The notes under the pieces were generated by a model, which searched no databases, was not told where the DNA came from, and saw only the letters and a program-made list of their open reading frames with translations. Shown one piece after another: positions 28,898 through 37,854 of a stretch of DNA of 64,000 bases; position 1 is the first letter of the stretch; each line of letters begins with the position of its first letter. The DNA is taken from contig NZ_PGFA01000001.1 of assembly GCF_002797555.1 (NCBI RefSeq), positions 1,674,001-1,738,000 on the forward strand. Reading direction: 5' to 3'. A program made the position numbers and the translations under genes. The DNA comes from Hymenobacter chitinivorans DSM 11115 (lineage in GTDB: Bacteria; Bacteroidota; Bacteroidia; Cytophagales; Hymenobacteraceae).

Positions 28898-29974
28898 GTG
28901 CATAATTCTCCCATCCCTTTCACACTCTTGCTCGGTGATCTGCCCGCTTTCGAGCGGCTGGAACTGACTAGGTTGCTGCACGCTGAGCCCGATTTGCGGG
29001 TAGTTGGCTCGGCAACTAGCCCCTCGGAGCTAGTAGCGCAGGCCCGCCGGTTACGTCCGGGGCTGGTTATTGCGAGTGAAAATCAGGTAGCGGGCTTGGA
29101 GCGCCTGAGTCGGCAGCAGGCCGTGCCGGTGCTGCTCTACAGCGCTACGGCCGCTGGCCGGGTGGTACCCCGGGAACTGGCGCAGTGGGGCGTCGCGGAT
29201 TACCTCCAACCGATTCCTAGCAAAGACCATCCGGAATTTGCCCGCTGCCGCCAGCAGATGGTCGCCAAGATTCGCGCCGTTTGTCAACAGCCCTCGCGGC
29301 CTACTCTGGCCAAACGGCAGCTTATCGCAATACCGCCGAGCGGCGTAGCGGTAATTGGGGGCTCTACCGGTGGGGCGCAGGCTGTGGAAACGCTCGTGCG
29401 GGCACTGCCGGCTTCGCTTACGAGCGCCGTGCTGGTAGCCATCCACTTACCGGCACACTTCACCGAATCCTTCGTCAACCGTCTGCGGCGGGCTACATCG
29501 TTGCCCGTTGTTGTGGGCAAGCCGGGTACAACCCTGGAAGCAGGCAAGATTATCGTAGCTCCCGGCGGACAAAACATGGTAGTCCGCTCCCTGGTACGGG
29601 GGCCGTGGCAGTCGTGGCACACCGATACGACAACCGAGACAGGACCAGTGCTCGACGAACCGTCCGTAGACTTATTGATGCAGTCGGTAGCGCACACGAT
29701 AGGGCGCAACACGCTGGGCGTTGTCCTCACCGGCTTGGGGCGCGACGGTACCCAGGGGGCCCACACCATCCGGCAGCACGGCGGGGTGATTATTGCGCAG
29801 GACGAGGCTTCTTCGGCCGTTTTCGGCATGCCCAAGTCCGTTATTCAGACCGGAGCCGCCAACATCGTAGCTCCTTTGCACGACATTGCGGGCTATATCG
29901 GTCGGTTGGCTACGCAGTTGCGCATCAACCGGGCTTCTTCTTTCTCTTCATCCACGCAGTTTGCCACTCGATGA
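28898..29974 (+). CDS. cheB: CheB-type methylesterase with degenerate receiver domain
   Basis: A 358-residue protein starting at GTG. Residues about 145-340 are a CheB methylesterase that hydrolyses glutamyl methyl esters on receptors. The catalytic triad is intact: Ser156 (IGGSTGGAQA), His183 (AIHLPAHF) and Asp283 (LTGLGRDGTQGA). The N-terminal ~115 residues keep the receiver fold pattern (ERLELTRLLHAEPDLRVVGS, GVADYLQPI). They have lost the phospho-acceptor Asp (LVIASENQV where TLDxEMP is expected), one of the two pocket acids (LLGDLP), and the Lys (YLQPI). Phosphorylation by CheA is therefore unlikely, so esterase control must work another way. Its last bases overlap cheA by ATGA (29971-29974), indicating translational coupling. 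No CheR partner is nearby. Confidence 0.92.
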   Translation: MHNSPIPFTLLLGDLPAFERLELTRLLHAEPDLRVVGSATSPSELVAQARRLRPGLVIASENQVAGLERLSRQQAVPVLLYSATAAGRVVPRELAQWGVADYLQPIPSKDHPEFARCRQQMVAKIRAVCQQPSRPTLAKRQLIAIPPSGVAVIGGSTGGAQAVETLVRALPASLTSAVLVAIHLPAHFTESFVNRLRRATSLPVVVGKPGTTLEAGKIIVAPGGQNMVVRSLVRGPWQSWHTDTTTETGPVLDEPSVDLLMQSVAHTIGRNTLGVVLTGLGRDGTQGAHTIRQHGGVIIAQDEASSAVFGMPKSVIQTGAANIVAPLHDIAGYIGRLATQLRINRASSFSSSTQFATR

Positions 29975-31608
29975 AATCAAGGGAAGAGGAATACCGGGAA
30001 ATCTTCATGGCCGAGGCACTCGAGTATTACGATGCTATGAGTCGCCACATCAGCGAGTTGGAGAAAGACCCGACGGATGAGAAAGCCCTGAACGAGCTGT
30101 TTCGGCTGATGCACAATCTCAAGGCCAACGCCCGGGCCATGGGGTTCAACGACATCGGCGAAGTGGCCCACCGGATGGAAACCATCTTCGGCCTGATTCG
30201 CAGCAAGGAGCGCACTTTTTCGGGGTCTTTGGTGCCTGTGCTCTTTACCGGCGTCGATACCATTGGCAGCATGATTCGCGGCGTGGACCGGGATGAGCCC
30301 GGCCCCAGCCCCGATTTGCTGCTGCATAATTTGGACCTACTGGTGGAAGGGCAGGAGCCCATCCTGGAGGACGAAAGCGACAAAAACTCCGACGAGGATG
30401 CTTCGCGCAAACTGGAACTATCGGACCTGGTGTACATCCAGATTAAAAAGCTGGACCACCTGCTCAATCTGGTCGGTGAGCTGATTATCGACCGGGACCG
30501 GATCCTAACCTTGAGCCAGGAAATTGGCAACTCGGCGCTACAGGCGGCTGCTTCCCACTTGTTCCGGATTGCCGACGACCTGCAATACAGCGTCATGGAT
30601 GCGCGCCTGGTAAACGTGGGCTCCTTGTTCAACAAGTTTCCCCGGGTAGTGCGCGACGTGGCCGTAGCGGAAAAGAAGGAAGTGGAGCTGACCATCAACG
30701 GGCAGGATATCCAGATTGACCGCAACATTCTGCAAATCATCACTGATGCGCTGCTGCACCTGGTGCGTAACGCTATTGGCCACGGCCTGGAAACGCCCGC
30801 GGAGCGCAAGCGGGCCGGCAAACCGGAACAGGGCAACCTCACGCTGTCGGCCCAGACGGAGCGCGACGACGTGCTGATTCAGGTAATCGACGACGGCAAG
30901 GGCATTGACGTGGAGCAAGTGCGCCGTAAGGCCGTGGAGCGCGGGTTGGTGTCGGCGGAGGTTTCCCGGTCCCTGGATGCTCATGCGGTGCGGGCCTTCC
31001 TGTTCGAACCCGGCTTTTCCATGGCCAAGGAGGTAACCGATATTTCGGGCCGGGGCGTGGGCCTGGACGTAGTGAAACTGGCCATTGATTCCCTCGGCGG
31101 GCAGCTGCGCGTCGATTCGGTGCTAGGGCAGGGCACTACCTTTACCCTGGTGCTGCCTACCTCGATTGCCGTCAAGGGCGCCTTGCTTTTTGAGCTGGAA
31201 GAGCGCAGCTACGCCATTCCCCTGATGCACACCGACTCTGTTGTGTCGCTGCAGCCCACGCAGCTGCACGTGGTGGGAGGCATCCTGATGGCCCGTTTGC
31301 TCGGGGAAAATATTCCCGTTGTAGATTTGCGCAAGCTCCTCCATAGCAATGATGGTCCGCTGCTGCCCGCCGTAAAATCGGAACTGGCCGGCCGACAGGA
31401 CATTATCATTGTTAATTACAACAATCGTAAGCTTGGCTTAATCGTGGACCGTTTCCTGCGCCAGCAGGATATAGTTATTAAGCCAATGAGTAAACCATTG
31501 GATATGATTGACTTATTCGGGGGCGTGACGCTCCTGGGAAGCGGTCAGGTCTGCCTGGTTATTGATGTGCCGGCGCTCACGCGACTTTTTCTAGCCAAGC
31601 GACCATAA
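29971..31608 (+). CDS. cheA: CheA-type chemotaxis histidine kinase
   Basis: A 545-residue kinase; the start is the ATG overlapping the cheB stop. An upstream open frame exists but only shadows cheB. The P1 HPt domain carries the phospho-His His48 in FRLMHNLKANARAMGF. There is no P2 CheY-docking domain, only a short acidic linker (about 120-145). P3 dimerisation is DLVYIQIKKLDHLLNLVGEL. The P4 ATPase has the N box HLVRNAIGHGLE (the usual Asp before HG is Gly), the G1 box DDGKGID and the G2 box ISGRGVGLD. A P5 CheW-like domain closes the protein. Absence of P2 suggests lower phosphotransfer selectivity. It acts with CheW and the poly-HAMP receptor. Confidence 0.94.
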   Translation: MKSREEEYREIFMAEALEYYDAMSRHISELEKDPTDEKALNELFRLMHNLKANARAMGFNDIGEVAHRMETIFGLIRSKERTFSGSLVPVLFTGVDTIGSMIRGVDRDEPGPSPDLLLHNLDLLVEGQEPILEDESDKNSDEDASRKLELSDLVYIQIKKLDHLLNLVGELIIDRDRILTLSQEIGNSALQAAASHLFRIADDLQYSVMDARLVNVGSLFNKFPRVVRDVAVAEKKEVELTINGQDIQIDRNILQIITDALLHLVRNAIGHGLETPAERKRAGKPEQGNLTLSAQTERDDVLIQVIDDGKGIDVEQVRRKAVERGLVSAEVSRSLDAHAVRAFLFEPGFSMAKEVTDISGRGVGLDVVKLAIDSLGGQLRVDSVLGQGTTFTLVLPTSIAVKGALLFELEERSYAIPLMHTDSVVSLQPTQLHVVGGILMARLLGENIPVVDLRKLLHSNDGPLLPAVKSELAGRQDIIIVNYNNRKLGLIVDRFLRQQDIVIKPMSKPLDMIDLFGGVTLLGSGQVCLVIDVPALTRLFLAKRP

Positions 31609-31670
31609 TCAACGTAATGCGAAATTCGGGTTTTCCGGCAACGGGTAGCCCCTTCATTTGACTCACTCCT

Positions 31671-32315
31671 ATGGATTTGCACATGACGGAACTAGAGCGT
31701 GATATTATCCGCGAGATTCTGAACATTGGATTGGCCCGTGCGGCTGACTCCTTTGCCGTAATCGCGCAGGAAAAGGTGCTGCTGGAAGTTCCGAATCTGG
31801 ACATTATGCCCGGGAGCAATATCCTGGATAAGGTACACGAGTTCGAAGGCACTCACGCCATTATTCAATCCGATATTCGGGGCGAGTTCAACGGCACGAC
31901 GCTGATGTTCTTCTCCGGCCAGCACGTGCAGCGCCTCTCGCGGGTCTGCCTGCGCATGTCGGTGCCCGACTCGATTCAGATTGATGAGATGCAGGAGTCA
32001 CTGTTGCTGGAAATCAGCAACATCATCACCGGCGCCCTGGTCACCCAGCTGGCTAATATTCTCAAGGCCAAAATTTACGGGGCGCCGCCCAAGGCTCCCA
32101 AGGGCAACATCGCCGCGTCGCTGACCAGTCTGATTGCCAGCCAGCCCAAGGTGCAGCCCCTGATTTTCTCGGTTATTACCCAGTTCTCGGACAAGGAAAA
32201 CTCGGTGGAGCTGCCCCTGATGCTGTTTTTCGACCGGAATACCTTCGAAAAGATTCTGGACATTATCCGGACCTATGACTTTCTCGGTGGCCAGGAAAGC
32301 AACCCAATGGGGTAA
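31671..32315 (+). CDS. cheC: CheC-type phospho-CheY phosphatase
   Basis: A 214-residue CheC/CheX/FliY-family phosphatase that dephosphorylates CheY-P. Both copies of the active-site signature D/S-x3-E-x2-N are present: Asp11-Glu15-Asn18 (DIIREILN) and Ser110-Glu114-Asn117 (SLLLEISN). Two-motif proteins are CheC-type rather than CheX-type. ATGs at 31671 and 31683 are both possible; the first is used. It is the last chemotaxis gene of the cluster, 62 bases past cheA. CheC often works with the deamidase CheD, but no cheD is present here. Confidence 0.9.
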   Translation: MDLHMTELERDIIREILNIGLARAADSFAVIAQEKVLLEVPNLDIMPGSNILDKVHEFEGTHAIIQSDIRGEFNGTTLMFFSGQHVQRLSRVCLRMSVPDSIQIDEMQESLLLEISNIITGALVTQLANILKAKIYGAPPKAPKGNIAASLTSLIASQPKVQPLIFSVITQFSDKENSVELPLMLFFDRNTFEKILDIIRTYDFLGGQESNPMG

Positions 32316-32335
32316 TTTCAGTCACCCATCCTGTT

Positions 32336-32402
32336 GCTGTCCTATCCGGCGCGTGCCGAGTCTGCCTTTTCGGGCCGGCCGGTTAGCATCAGGTAGGACA
32401 GC
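32336..32402 (+). other. Hairpin in the cheC-agmatinase spacer
   Basis: GCTGTCCTA (32336-32344) and TAGGACAGC (32394-32402) are exact complements enclosing a CCGGC/GGCCGG inner stem. No T tract follows, so it is not a standard terminator. It may be an RNA structure between the chemotaxis genes and the next gene. Confidence 0.4.
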
Positions 32403-32452
32403 TTCGTTTCCTGCTGCTTGCGCAGAATTCTTTTCACGTTTTTCTCTTGCTT

Positions 32453-33547
32453 ATGTCTTCATCGGCTGCTTCCAGTCTGGAAAAAAAACTTGCTGCTTTT
32501 GACCCCAACGCCCTCGGCGACAGTGCCGGCGGCCTGTACGGGCTACCCTTCACCGTGGACGAGGCCCAGGTAGTGGTAGTGCCCGTGCCCTGGGAAGTAA
32601 CCGTTTCGTACCGCGGTGGTACGGCCCAGGGCCCCGAAGCCATTCGGGAGGCCTCCCTGCAGGTGGACCTCTACGAACCCGACATTCCCGAAGCCTGGCG
32701 TATGGGGTTGGCCATGGAAGAGCCGGACGAGAAAGTGGCCGAGGAAAGCCGCAATCTGCGCACTCTGGCCGCCGAGTACATTGGTTGGCTCGAAGCCGGG
32801 CAGCCGACCAATAAGGCCCAGAAATTTGCCACGGTGCCGGCCCAGGTGACGGAGCGGGGCAAGGCCCTGGTGGAATACCTCCAGAAGAAAACCGGGGCCT
32901 ACCTCGATGCTGGCAAGGGCGTGGTGCTGCTGGGCGGCGACCATAGCACGCCGCTGGGCTATATGCATGCCCTGGCCGAGCGGCACGAGGAATTTGGCAT
33001 ACTGCAGATTGATGCCCACTGCGACCTGCGGCCGGCCTACGAAGGCTTCCAGTACTCGCACGCCTCCATTATGTACAATGCCCTGCAGCTGCCCCAGGTC
33101 AAGAAGCTGGTGCAAGTCGGCATCCGGGACCTGTGCCAGCAGGAGGCCGAGCTGGTGGACCAGTCGGGGGGCCGGGTGGTGATGTTCCACAACCGGTTTT
33201 TGTCGAACGAGAAGTTTGCCAAGAAGTCGTGGAAGAAGGTCTGCGGCAAAATCATTGCCCAGCTGCCGCCCAAAGTCTACCTGAGCTTCGACATCGACGG
33301 GCTGGACCCCAAGCTCTGCCCCGGCACCGGCACGCCCGTGCCCGGCGGCCTGGAGTTTGAGGAAGCTCTGTACCTGATTCGCACGATTGTGGAGTCGGGC
33401 CGGGAAATCATCGGCTGCGACCTGAACGAGGTAGCGCCCGGCGACACCGAGTGGAACGCCATTGTGGGGGCCCGCCTGCTGTTTCAGATGGCGCACTGGA
33501 TGGGCGTGTCCCAGGGCCGCATCAAAGCCAAGATTTCGGAGAAATAG
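32453..33547 (+). CDS. Agmatinase/arginase (ureohydrolase) family protein
   Basis: A 364-residue ureohydrolase. Binuclear manganese ligands are all visible: GGDHS (about 162-166), DAHCDLR (about 188-194) and SFDIDGLDP (about 280-288). Family members hydrolyse agmatine to putrescine and urea, or related guanidino compounds. It is longer than E. coli agmatinase because of an N-terminal region of about 60 residues and an insertion near 85-140. The true ATG is at 32453; a TTG two codons upstream is less likely. It follows the chemosensory genes in the same direction after 137 bases, and co-transcription is possible but not shown. Substrate specificity cannot be fixed from sequence. Confidence 0.9.
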   Translation: MSSSAASSLEKKLAAFDPNALGDSAGGLYGLPFTVDEAQVVVVPVPWEVTVSYRGGTAQGPEAIREASLQVDLYEPDIPEAWRMGLAMEEPDEKVAEESRNLRTLAAEYIGWLEAGQPTNKAQKFATVPAQVTERGKALVEYLQKKTGAYLDAGKGVVLLGGDHSTPLGYMHALAERHEEFGILQIDAHCDLRPAYEGFQYSHASIMYNALQLPQVKKLVQVGIRDLCQQEAELVDQSGGRVVMFHNRFLSNEKFAKKSWKKVCGKIIAQLPPKVYLSFDIDGLDPKLCPGTGTPVPGGLEFEEALYLIRTIVESGREIIGCDLNEVAPGDTEWNAIVGARLLFQMAHWMGVSQGRIKAKISEK

Positions 33548-33642
33548 GCCCGCGCCAACGGAGTGCCCATTTTTTCGTAAGGTTGTGAGTTCCTAGTGGA
33601 GCTTCTGTTCCTTCCCTTCCTCATTCCAACCACACGACAACT

Positions 33643-33978
33643 ATGGGTTTTCTCCTCAAGCTGCTCCTAACCGCCATCATCACCTACGTGCTGGCCCGCT
33701 TCCTGCCCGGGGCCCACTTGGGCGGCTTCACCGATGCTATTCTGCTGGTCATCGTGCTGGCCATTCTGAATGCGGTACTCAAGCCAATTCTGAAGATTCT
33801 GGGCTTCCCGATTACGGTGCTGACGCTGGGGCTGTTTCTGCTGGTCATCAATGCCGTCATCGTGCTGCTGGCCGACTGGCTGCTGGCCGGCTTCAAGCTC
33901 GACGGCTTCATTTCGGCCCTGATCTTCAGCGTCGCCCTGTCGTTGGTTACCTCGGTGGTCGACATGGTCATTGACTAG
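33643..33978 (+). CDS. Phage-holin-4-superfamily small membrane protein
   Basis: A 111-residue hydrophobic protein with four predicted membrane segments. Its pattern fits the PF04020 'Phage_holin_4_2' family (YvlD-like): GGFTDAILLVIVLAILNAVLKPIL and ITVLTLGLFLLVINAVIVLLADWL, with the conserved NAVLKPIL and a Gly/Phe-rich C-terminus. Most members are ordinary chromosomal inner-membrane proteins, not phage holins, and no phage genes are nearby. It ends at a very strong bidirectional terminator. Confidence 0.85.
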   Translation: MGFLLKLLLTAIITYVLARFLPGAHLGGFTDAILLVIVLAILNAVLKPILKILGFPITVLTLGLFLLVINAVIVLLADWLLAGFKLDGFISALIFSVALSLVTSVVDMVID

Positions 33979-33979
33979 T

Positions 33980-34045
33980 TTGCTTTAAAGCCACAAAAAA
34001 GCCCTTCTAGTTAAGTAGAAGGGCTTTTTTGTGGCTTTAAAGCAA
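33980..34045. terminator. 30-bp perfect-stem bidirectional terminator
   Basis: Positions 33980-34009 and 34016-34045 are exact reverse complements (30 bp) with a 6-base loop. The core is AAAAAAGCCCTTCTA/TAGAAGGGCTTTTTT, extended outward by TTGCTTTAAAGCCAC. It lies between converging genes. Confidence 0.93.
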
Positions 34046-34072
34046 GAGCCTTTGGGTGACGGCCGGCCGGGA

Positions 34073-36498
34073 CTATTCCACCACCAAGCGTAGGGTGTGC
34101 GGGACTTGACCTATAGGCGCGACCTGCAGCAGATAGAGGCCCGGGGCCAGCCCACGGGTTGAGATGTTGGGTGCGGCGGCGGTACGTACCAGTTGGCCCC
34201 GCACATCATAGATCCAGACGGTGAGTAGGCCGGCAAGCCGAGCACCTGTACTTGGTCGTGCGCGGGGTTGGGAACCAGCGCCCAACCGGCCGGAGGAGCG
34301 GTGGCAGTGGCCGCCAGAGTCAGGCCGCCGTTGGGAACCAGCGTGGGCACCGGAATGACGGGCGTCTGGCCCAGCTGGCCGTGGTCATTGAGCCCAGCCG
34401 ACCAGAGCTGCGTTCCGCCCCGCACGGCCAGCGTGTGGTAACTGCCCGCCGAAACGTCCGTCCAGCTAGCAAGGCTGCTTACCTGCTGCGGTACCAGGCG
34501 GTTGGTCGTCGTGCCGTTGCCGAGTTGGCCGTTAGCATTCAGCCCCCAGGCCCAGAGTGTGCCATCGGTGCGCAGGGCCACCACGTGCCCGTAGCCCGCG
34601 GCCACGCCCGCCCAGGTGCTGGCCGTACCAATGCGCACGGGGCTAGGGCGCGGGGTGGTGGTACCGTCGCCGAGTTGGCCGTACTGATTGTCGCCCCAGG
34701 CCCAGAGGCTGCCATCCTTACCCACGGCTACCGTAAACGACGTGCCCGCGGCTACGCTGGCCCAAGTGGTGGCCGTTCCTACCTGCACGGGTTCCTGCTC
34801 CAAGCCGCCGGCACTGCCGGTGCCCACCTGGCCGCTGGCATTGTTGCCCCAGGCCCAGAGCGTGCCGTCCTGCCGAATGGCTGCGGTATGGCTGGCCCCA
34901 CAGGCCACGCGGGCCCAGGTCGTGCCGGAGCCCACCTGTTGCGGAGTGCTTCTATTGCCGGTCGCCGTGCCGTTGCCGAGCTGCCCGTCGTTGTCGCGCC
35001 CCCAGGTCCAGAGCGTACCGTCGGTGCGCACGCCGGCCGAGTGGGCGTAGCCTGCCGCCACGGTTTTCCAAGTGGTGGCGCTGCCAATCCGAATGGGCGT
35101 GTAGTAGTACTGATAATTACTAATGCCCGCTTGGCCCTGCCGGTTATCGCCCCAGCCCCAGAGGCTGCCATCGGTTTTTACTCCTACGGTATGGGCGGAG
35201 CCGGTGGCCGTGCTCTGCCAGGACGAGACAGGGACGGGTACGGGCGTATTATAGTCGGAGGTTGAGTTATTGCCGATCTGGCCGTTGCCATTCGCGCCCC
35301 AGCCAAAGAGCGTATTCGTGCCGCTGTGGGCAAGTGAGGTGTAGTAGCCGGCGTTTACCTGGCTCCAGCTCGTGACGCCGAAATATTCTATTACCTGGTT
35401 GAAGGAGGAGGTAAAAGGGAAGCCCTGGCCGATTTGGGAGCGTTGGTTGATACCCCAGGCATAAATCGAGTTATCCGCCCGCTGGGCCAGCGTGTGGTCT
35501 TCGCCGGCGGCTAGGTTTGCCCAGCTCGTAGCTGTGCCTACCTGGGTGGGCACGAGCTGTTTGGTGTCGCCGCGGGTGCCGTTGCCGAGTTGGCCGTTGC
35601 CATTGTAGCCCCAGGTCCAGAGCGTCCCGTCGCGGCGCACGGCCACTGAGTGGGCGTTGCCGGCCGCCACACTGCGCCAAGTGGTAGCTGTGCCGACTTG
35701 CGTGGGAGAGTACCGGGTGGCAGTAGTGCCACTGCCGAGCTGGCCGGCGCCATTTTCGCCCCAGCTCCACAGAGTGCCATCCGCCTTGAGGGCCAGGGAG
35801 AAATATGATCCGGCGCTTATACTCACCCAGTTGGCATCGGTGCCGACCTGCACGGGCGTATTTTGCTGCACGCCGTTGACGCCCAGCTGGTACTGCGAGT
35901 TGTCGCCCCAGGCCCAGAGCGTGCCATCGGCTTTGAGGGCCAGGGTGTGGTAGATACCCGCTTTCACACTGCGCCAGGTAGTGGCAGTGCCCACCTGCAC
36001 CGGGGTGCGCTGAACAATGGTGCCGCTGGAGCTGCCGTTGCCGAGTTGGCCGTAGTTGTTGCGGCCCCAGGTCCAGAGCGTGCCGTCGGCGCGCACGGCC
36101 ACGGTGTGGCTGAAGCCGCAAGCCACGCTGGCCCAGGTACTAGCTGTGCCCACTTGCTGCGGAACGGCTACGTCGTAAGTGGTGCCGTCGCCGAGCTGGC
36201 CGTAGGTATTACGGCCCCAGGTCCAGAGCGTGCCATCGGAGCGGATGCCGGCCGAGTAGAGGGAATTCGCGGCGACGGTTTGCCAGGTGGCGGTTCCTAC
36301 TGGCACCGGACGGGGCTGGGTACTTTGGCTACCATCGCCCAGTTCCCCGGCTTGGTTGTCGCCCCAGGCCCAGAGCGTGCCGTCCGGGTGGATGACCAGG
36401 TTGTGCGTATCACCGGCGGCCAGCCGTTGGGCCCAAATGCGCGGAGCTAGCAGCAACAACAGCAGCAACCCGCCGAGTCGCAAAGTAGAAATTAACAT
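34073..36498 (-). CDS. RCC1-repeat T9SS-secreted protein with a frameshift in the sorting domain
   Basis: A signal peptide ([18 protein letters not shown], then PRIWAQ) is followed by about 14 RCC1-type repeats ([32 protein letters not shown] and similar), enough for two seven-bladed propellers. A T9SS sorting domain begins at [20 protein letters not shown]. Near 34228-34232 the reading frame breaks. The uninterrupted frame runs on to a nonsense C-terminus ending at 34111, while the expected sorting-domain sequence ([14 protein letters not shown] ... GLYLLQVAP ... LRLVVE) continues in another frame to the stop at 34073. Adding one C after GCC would restore it. Either the export signal is broken, or the base call is wrong. 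No catalytic residues; propellers of this kind usually bind partners. It has its own spacer on both sides. Confidence 0.88.
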
Positions 36499-36700
36499 GA
36501 AAAAGAGAGAGTAAAATAGAAAGCCTGGTTTTAGGCACTCTAAAGGTACGCCAGGAATCTACATGCCGGCTTCCATGCTTGATTTTCATATCGTTGCCTT
36601 AGCCAACCAAATAGTAAGTCTGGGCTGGCAAAGACTTTTTTCATGGTCCCTGCCTGGATAAAAAACTGATTGGTGCGCTGCCAGCCGGGTTTTCAAGCAC

Positions 36701-36730
36701 AAAAAAGCCTCGACCTACCGGCCGAGGCTT
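36701..36730 (-). terminator. Terminator of the DUF4349 gene
   Basis: AAGCCTCG (36705-36712) and CGAGGCTT (36723-36730) form the stem; on the minus strand it runs into TTTTTT. It begins 46 bases past the DUF4349 stop. Confidence 0.85.
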
Positions 36731-36775
36731 CTGACGGGTTGGAGAAGGAAAGTCTCTATAACCCGGTAGTGGTTG

Positions 36776-37705
36776 TTAGCTAACCAACTCCCGCGCGGCC
36801 AGGCGGCGGCGCCACACCCGGATGCTCCAGCCAATAACCAGTACCAGAATCCACAGCGGCCAAGCCGTGACCAGGCCCAGCAGCAGGTTGGTGCACAGCT
36901 CCCAGCCGCTGTAAAAGGCCTGCACCAGGCGGCTGCCGAAGGAAAGAACCGGGGCGTCCGGGGTTTTGAGCGTAATAACCTGGAAGTAGGAGAGGGTGAT
37001 GGTAGAATAGGCAACCTGGTCGTTCAGGGTTTTGAGCTTGCTTTCGGTGGCTTCAATGTCGGCGCGCACTTCCCCGATTTTGCCCTCGATTTCCAGCATT
37101 TCCGACACCTTTTTAGCTTGCTTGAGCAGGGCAATGTAGCGCTGCTCCAGGGCCCGCTTAGTGGCCAGGCGGGCCGCTACGTCGGCGTGCTCGGCCGTTA
37201 CGTCGTCGGTGCCCAGCGTCTTCGACTCCAGGGTGCCCAGGCCATTGAGGCGGCTGAGCAGCGTCGGGAAGCGGGAGGGCAGCACCCGGATGGTCATCTG
37301 GTGCTCCCACTGCCCGTCCTCGCGCCGTTCGGAGGCATCCGACACGTAGGCCCCGAAGGCGCGGGTCAGGCTGTCCATGCGGGCGTTGGCCCGGGCCAGG
37401 TCCTGCACTTTGACGCGCACGTTGGCGTGGTAGATAATCTTGCGGGTAGTGCCCGGCGCGGCCGTCACCCGAATCGGCTCGTTGGCCTCCGGTGAGTCGG
37501 GCTGGTCGTCGCCGCTGATTTCAGTTTGCTGGGGAGCTTCGGGTGCCGGTGGTGGAGCCATGCTGGCCATTTCGACGGAGGGTGCTTCCATCAGTTCATT
37601 CACTACCATTTTTTCGTCAGCTACTGCCGCTTGTTCGGACTTATTCGAGCTGCAGGCGGCCGTGAAAAGCAGCAAAACGAGCAATTTCCAGGTGTGCGTG
37701 GGCAT
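36776..37705 (-). CDS. DUF4349 lipoprotein
   Basis: A 309-residue predicted lipoprotein. From the ATG at 37705, the signal peptide MPTHTWKLLVLLLFTAAC ends in lipobox TAAC; a longer start at 37738 would bury it. The DUF4349 region (about 90-265) has RKIIYHANVRVKVQDLARAN, VSDASERREDGQWE, IRVLPSRFPTLLSRL and a coiled-coil stretch (AARLATKRALEQRYIALLKQ to VRADIEATESKLKTLNDQV). A C-terminal membrane helix (LGLVTAWPLWILVLVIGW) precedes a short basic tail. It is likely anchored in the membrane with the coiled coil facing the periplasm. Family members are uncharacterised. Monocistronic. Confidence 0.87.
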   Translation of the reverse strand: MPTHTWKLLVLLLFTAACSSNKSEQAAVADEKMVVNELMEAPSVEMASMAPPPAPEAPQQTEISGDDQPDSPEANEPIRVTAAPGTTRKIIYHANVRVKVQDLARANARMDSLTRAFGAYVSDASERREDGQWEHQMTIRVLPSRFPTLLSRLNGLGTLESKTLGTDDVTAEHADVAARLATKRALEQRYIALLKQAKKVSEMLEIEGKIGEVRADIEATESKLKTLNDQVAYSTITLSYFQVITLKTPDAPVLSFGSRLVQAFYSGWELCTNLLLGLVTAWPLWILVLVIGWSIRVWRRRLAARELVS

Positions 37706-37797
37706 GGGGCAAGAGGTTTGAGAGTGAGTAGATTCCAACCGCCTCTGGCCTTCCGTTCAGGTAGCTAACGCCGGAGCAGTTTCGGCTAGTATGCCCA

Positions 37798-37832
37798 CAA
37801 AAAAGCCCGACTTTATTTAAAGCCGGGCTTTT
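37798..37832 (-). terminator. murA terminator
   Basis: AAAAGCCCG and CGGGCTTTT form the stem with a central imperfect AT-rich section; on the minus strand it runs into a T tract. It starts 23 bases past the murA stop. Confidence 0.85.
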
Positions 37833-37854
37833 CGCAGAACTGGTAATTCGGCGC

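Noticed and set aside
29281..29970. N-terminal extension of CheA
   Set aside because: The frame overlaps cheB and its translation does not resemble any CheA domain. The HPt domain begins right after the ATG at 29971.
33643..33978. Holin gene as a sign of a prophage
   Set aside because: The PF04020 family is mostly ordinary chromosomal membrane proteins, and no other phage gene, integrase or attachment site is nearby.
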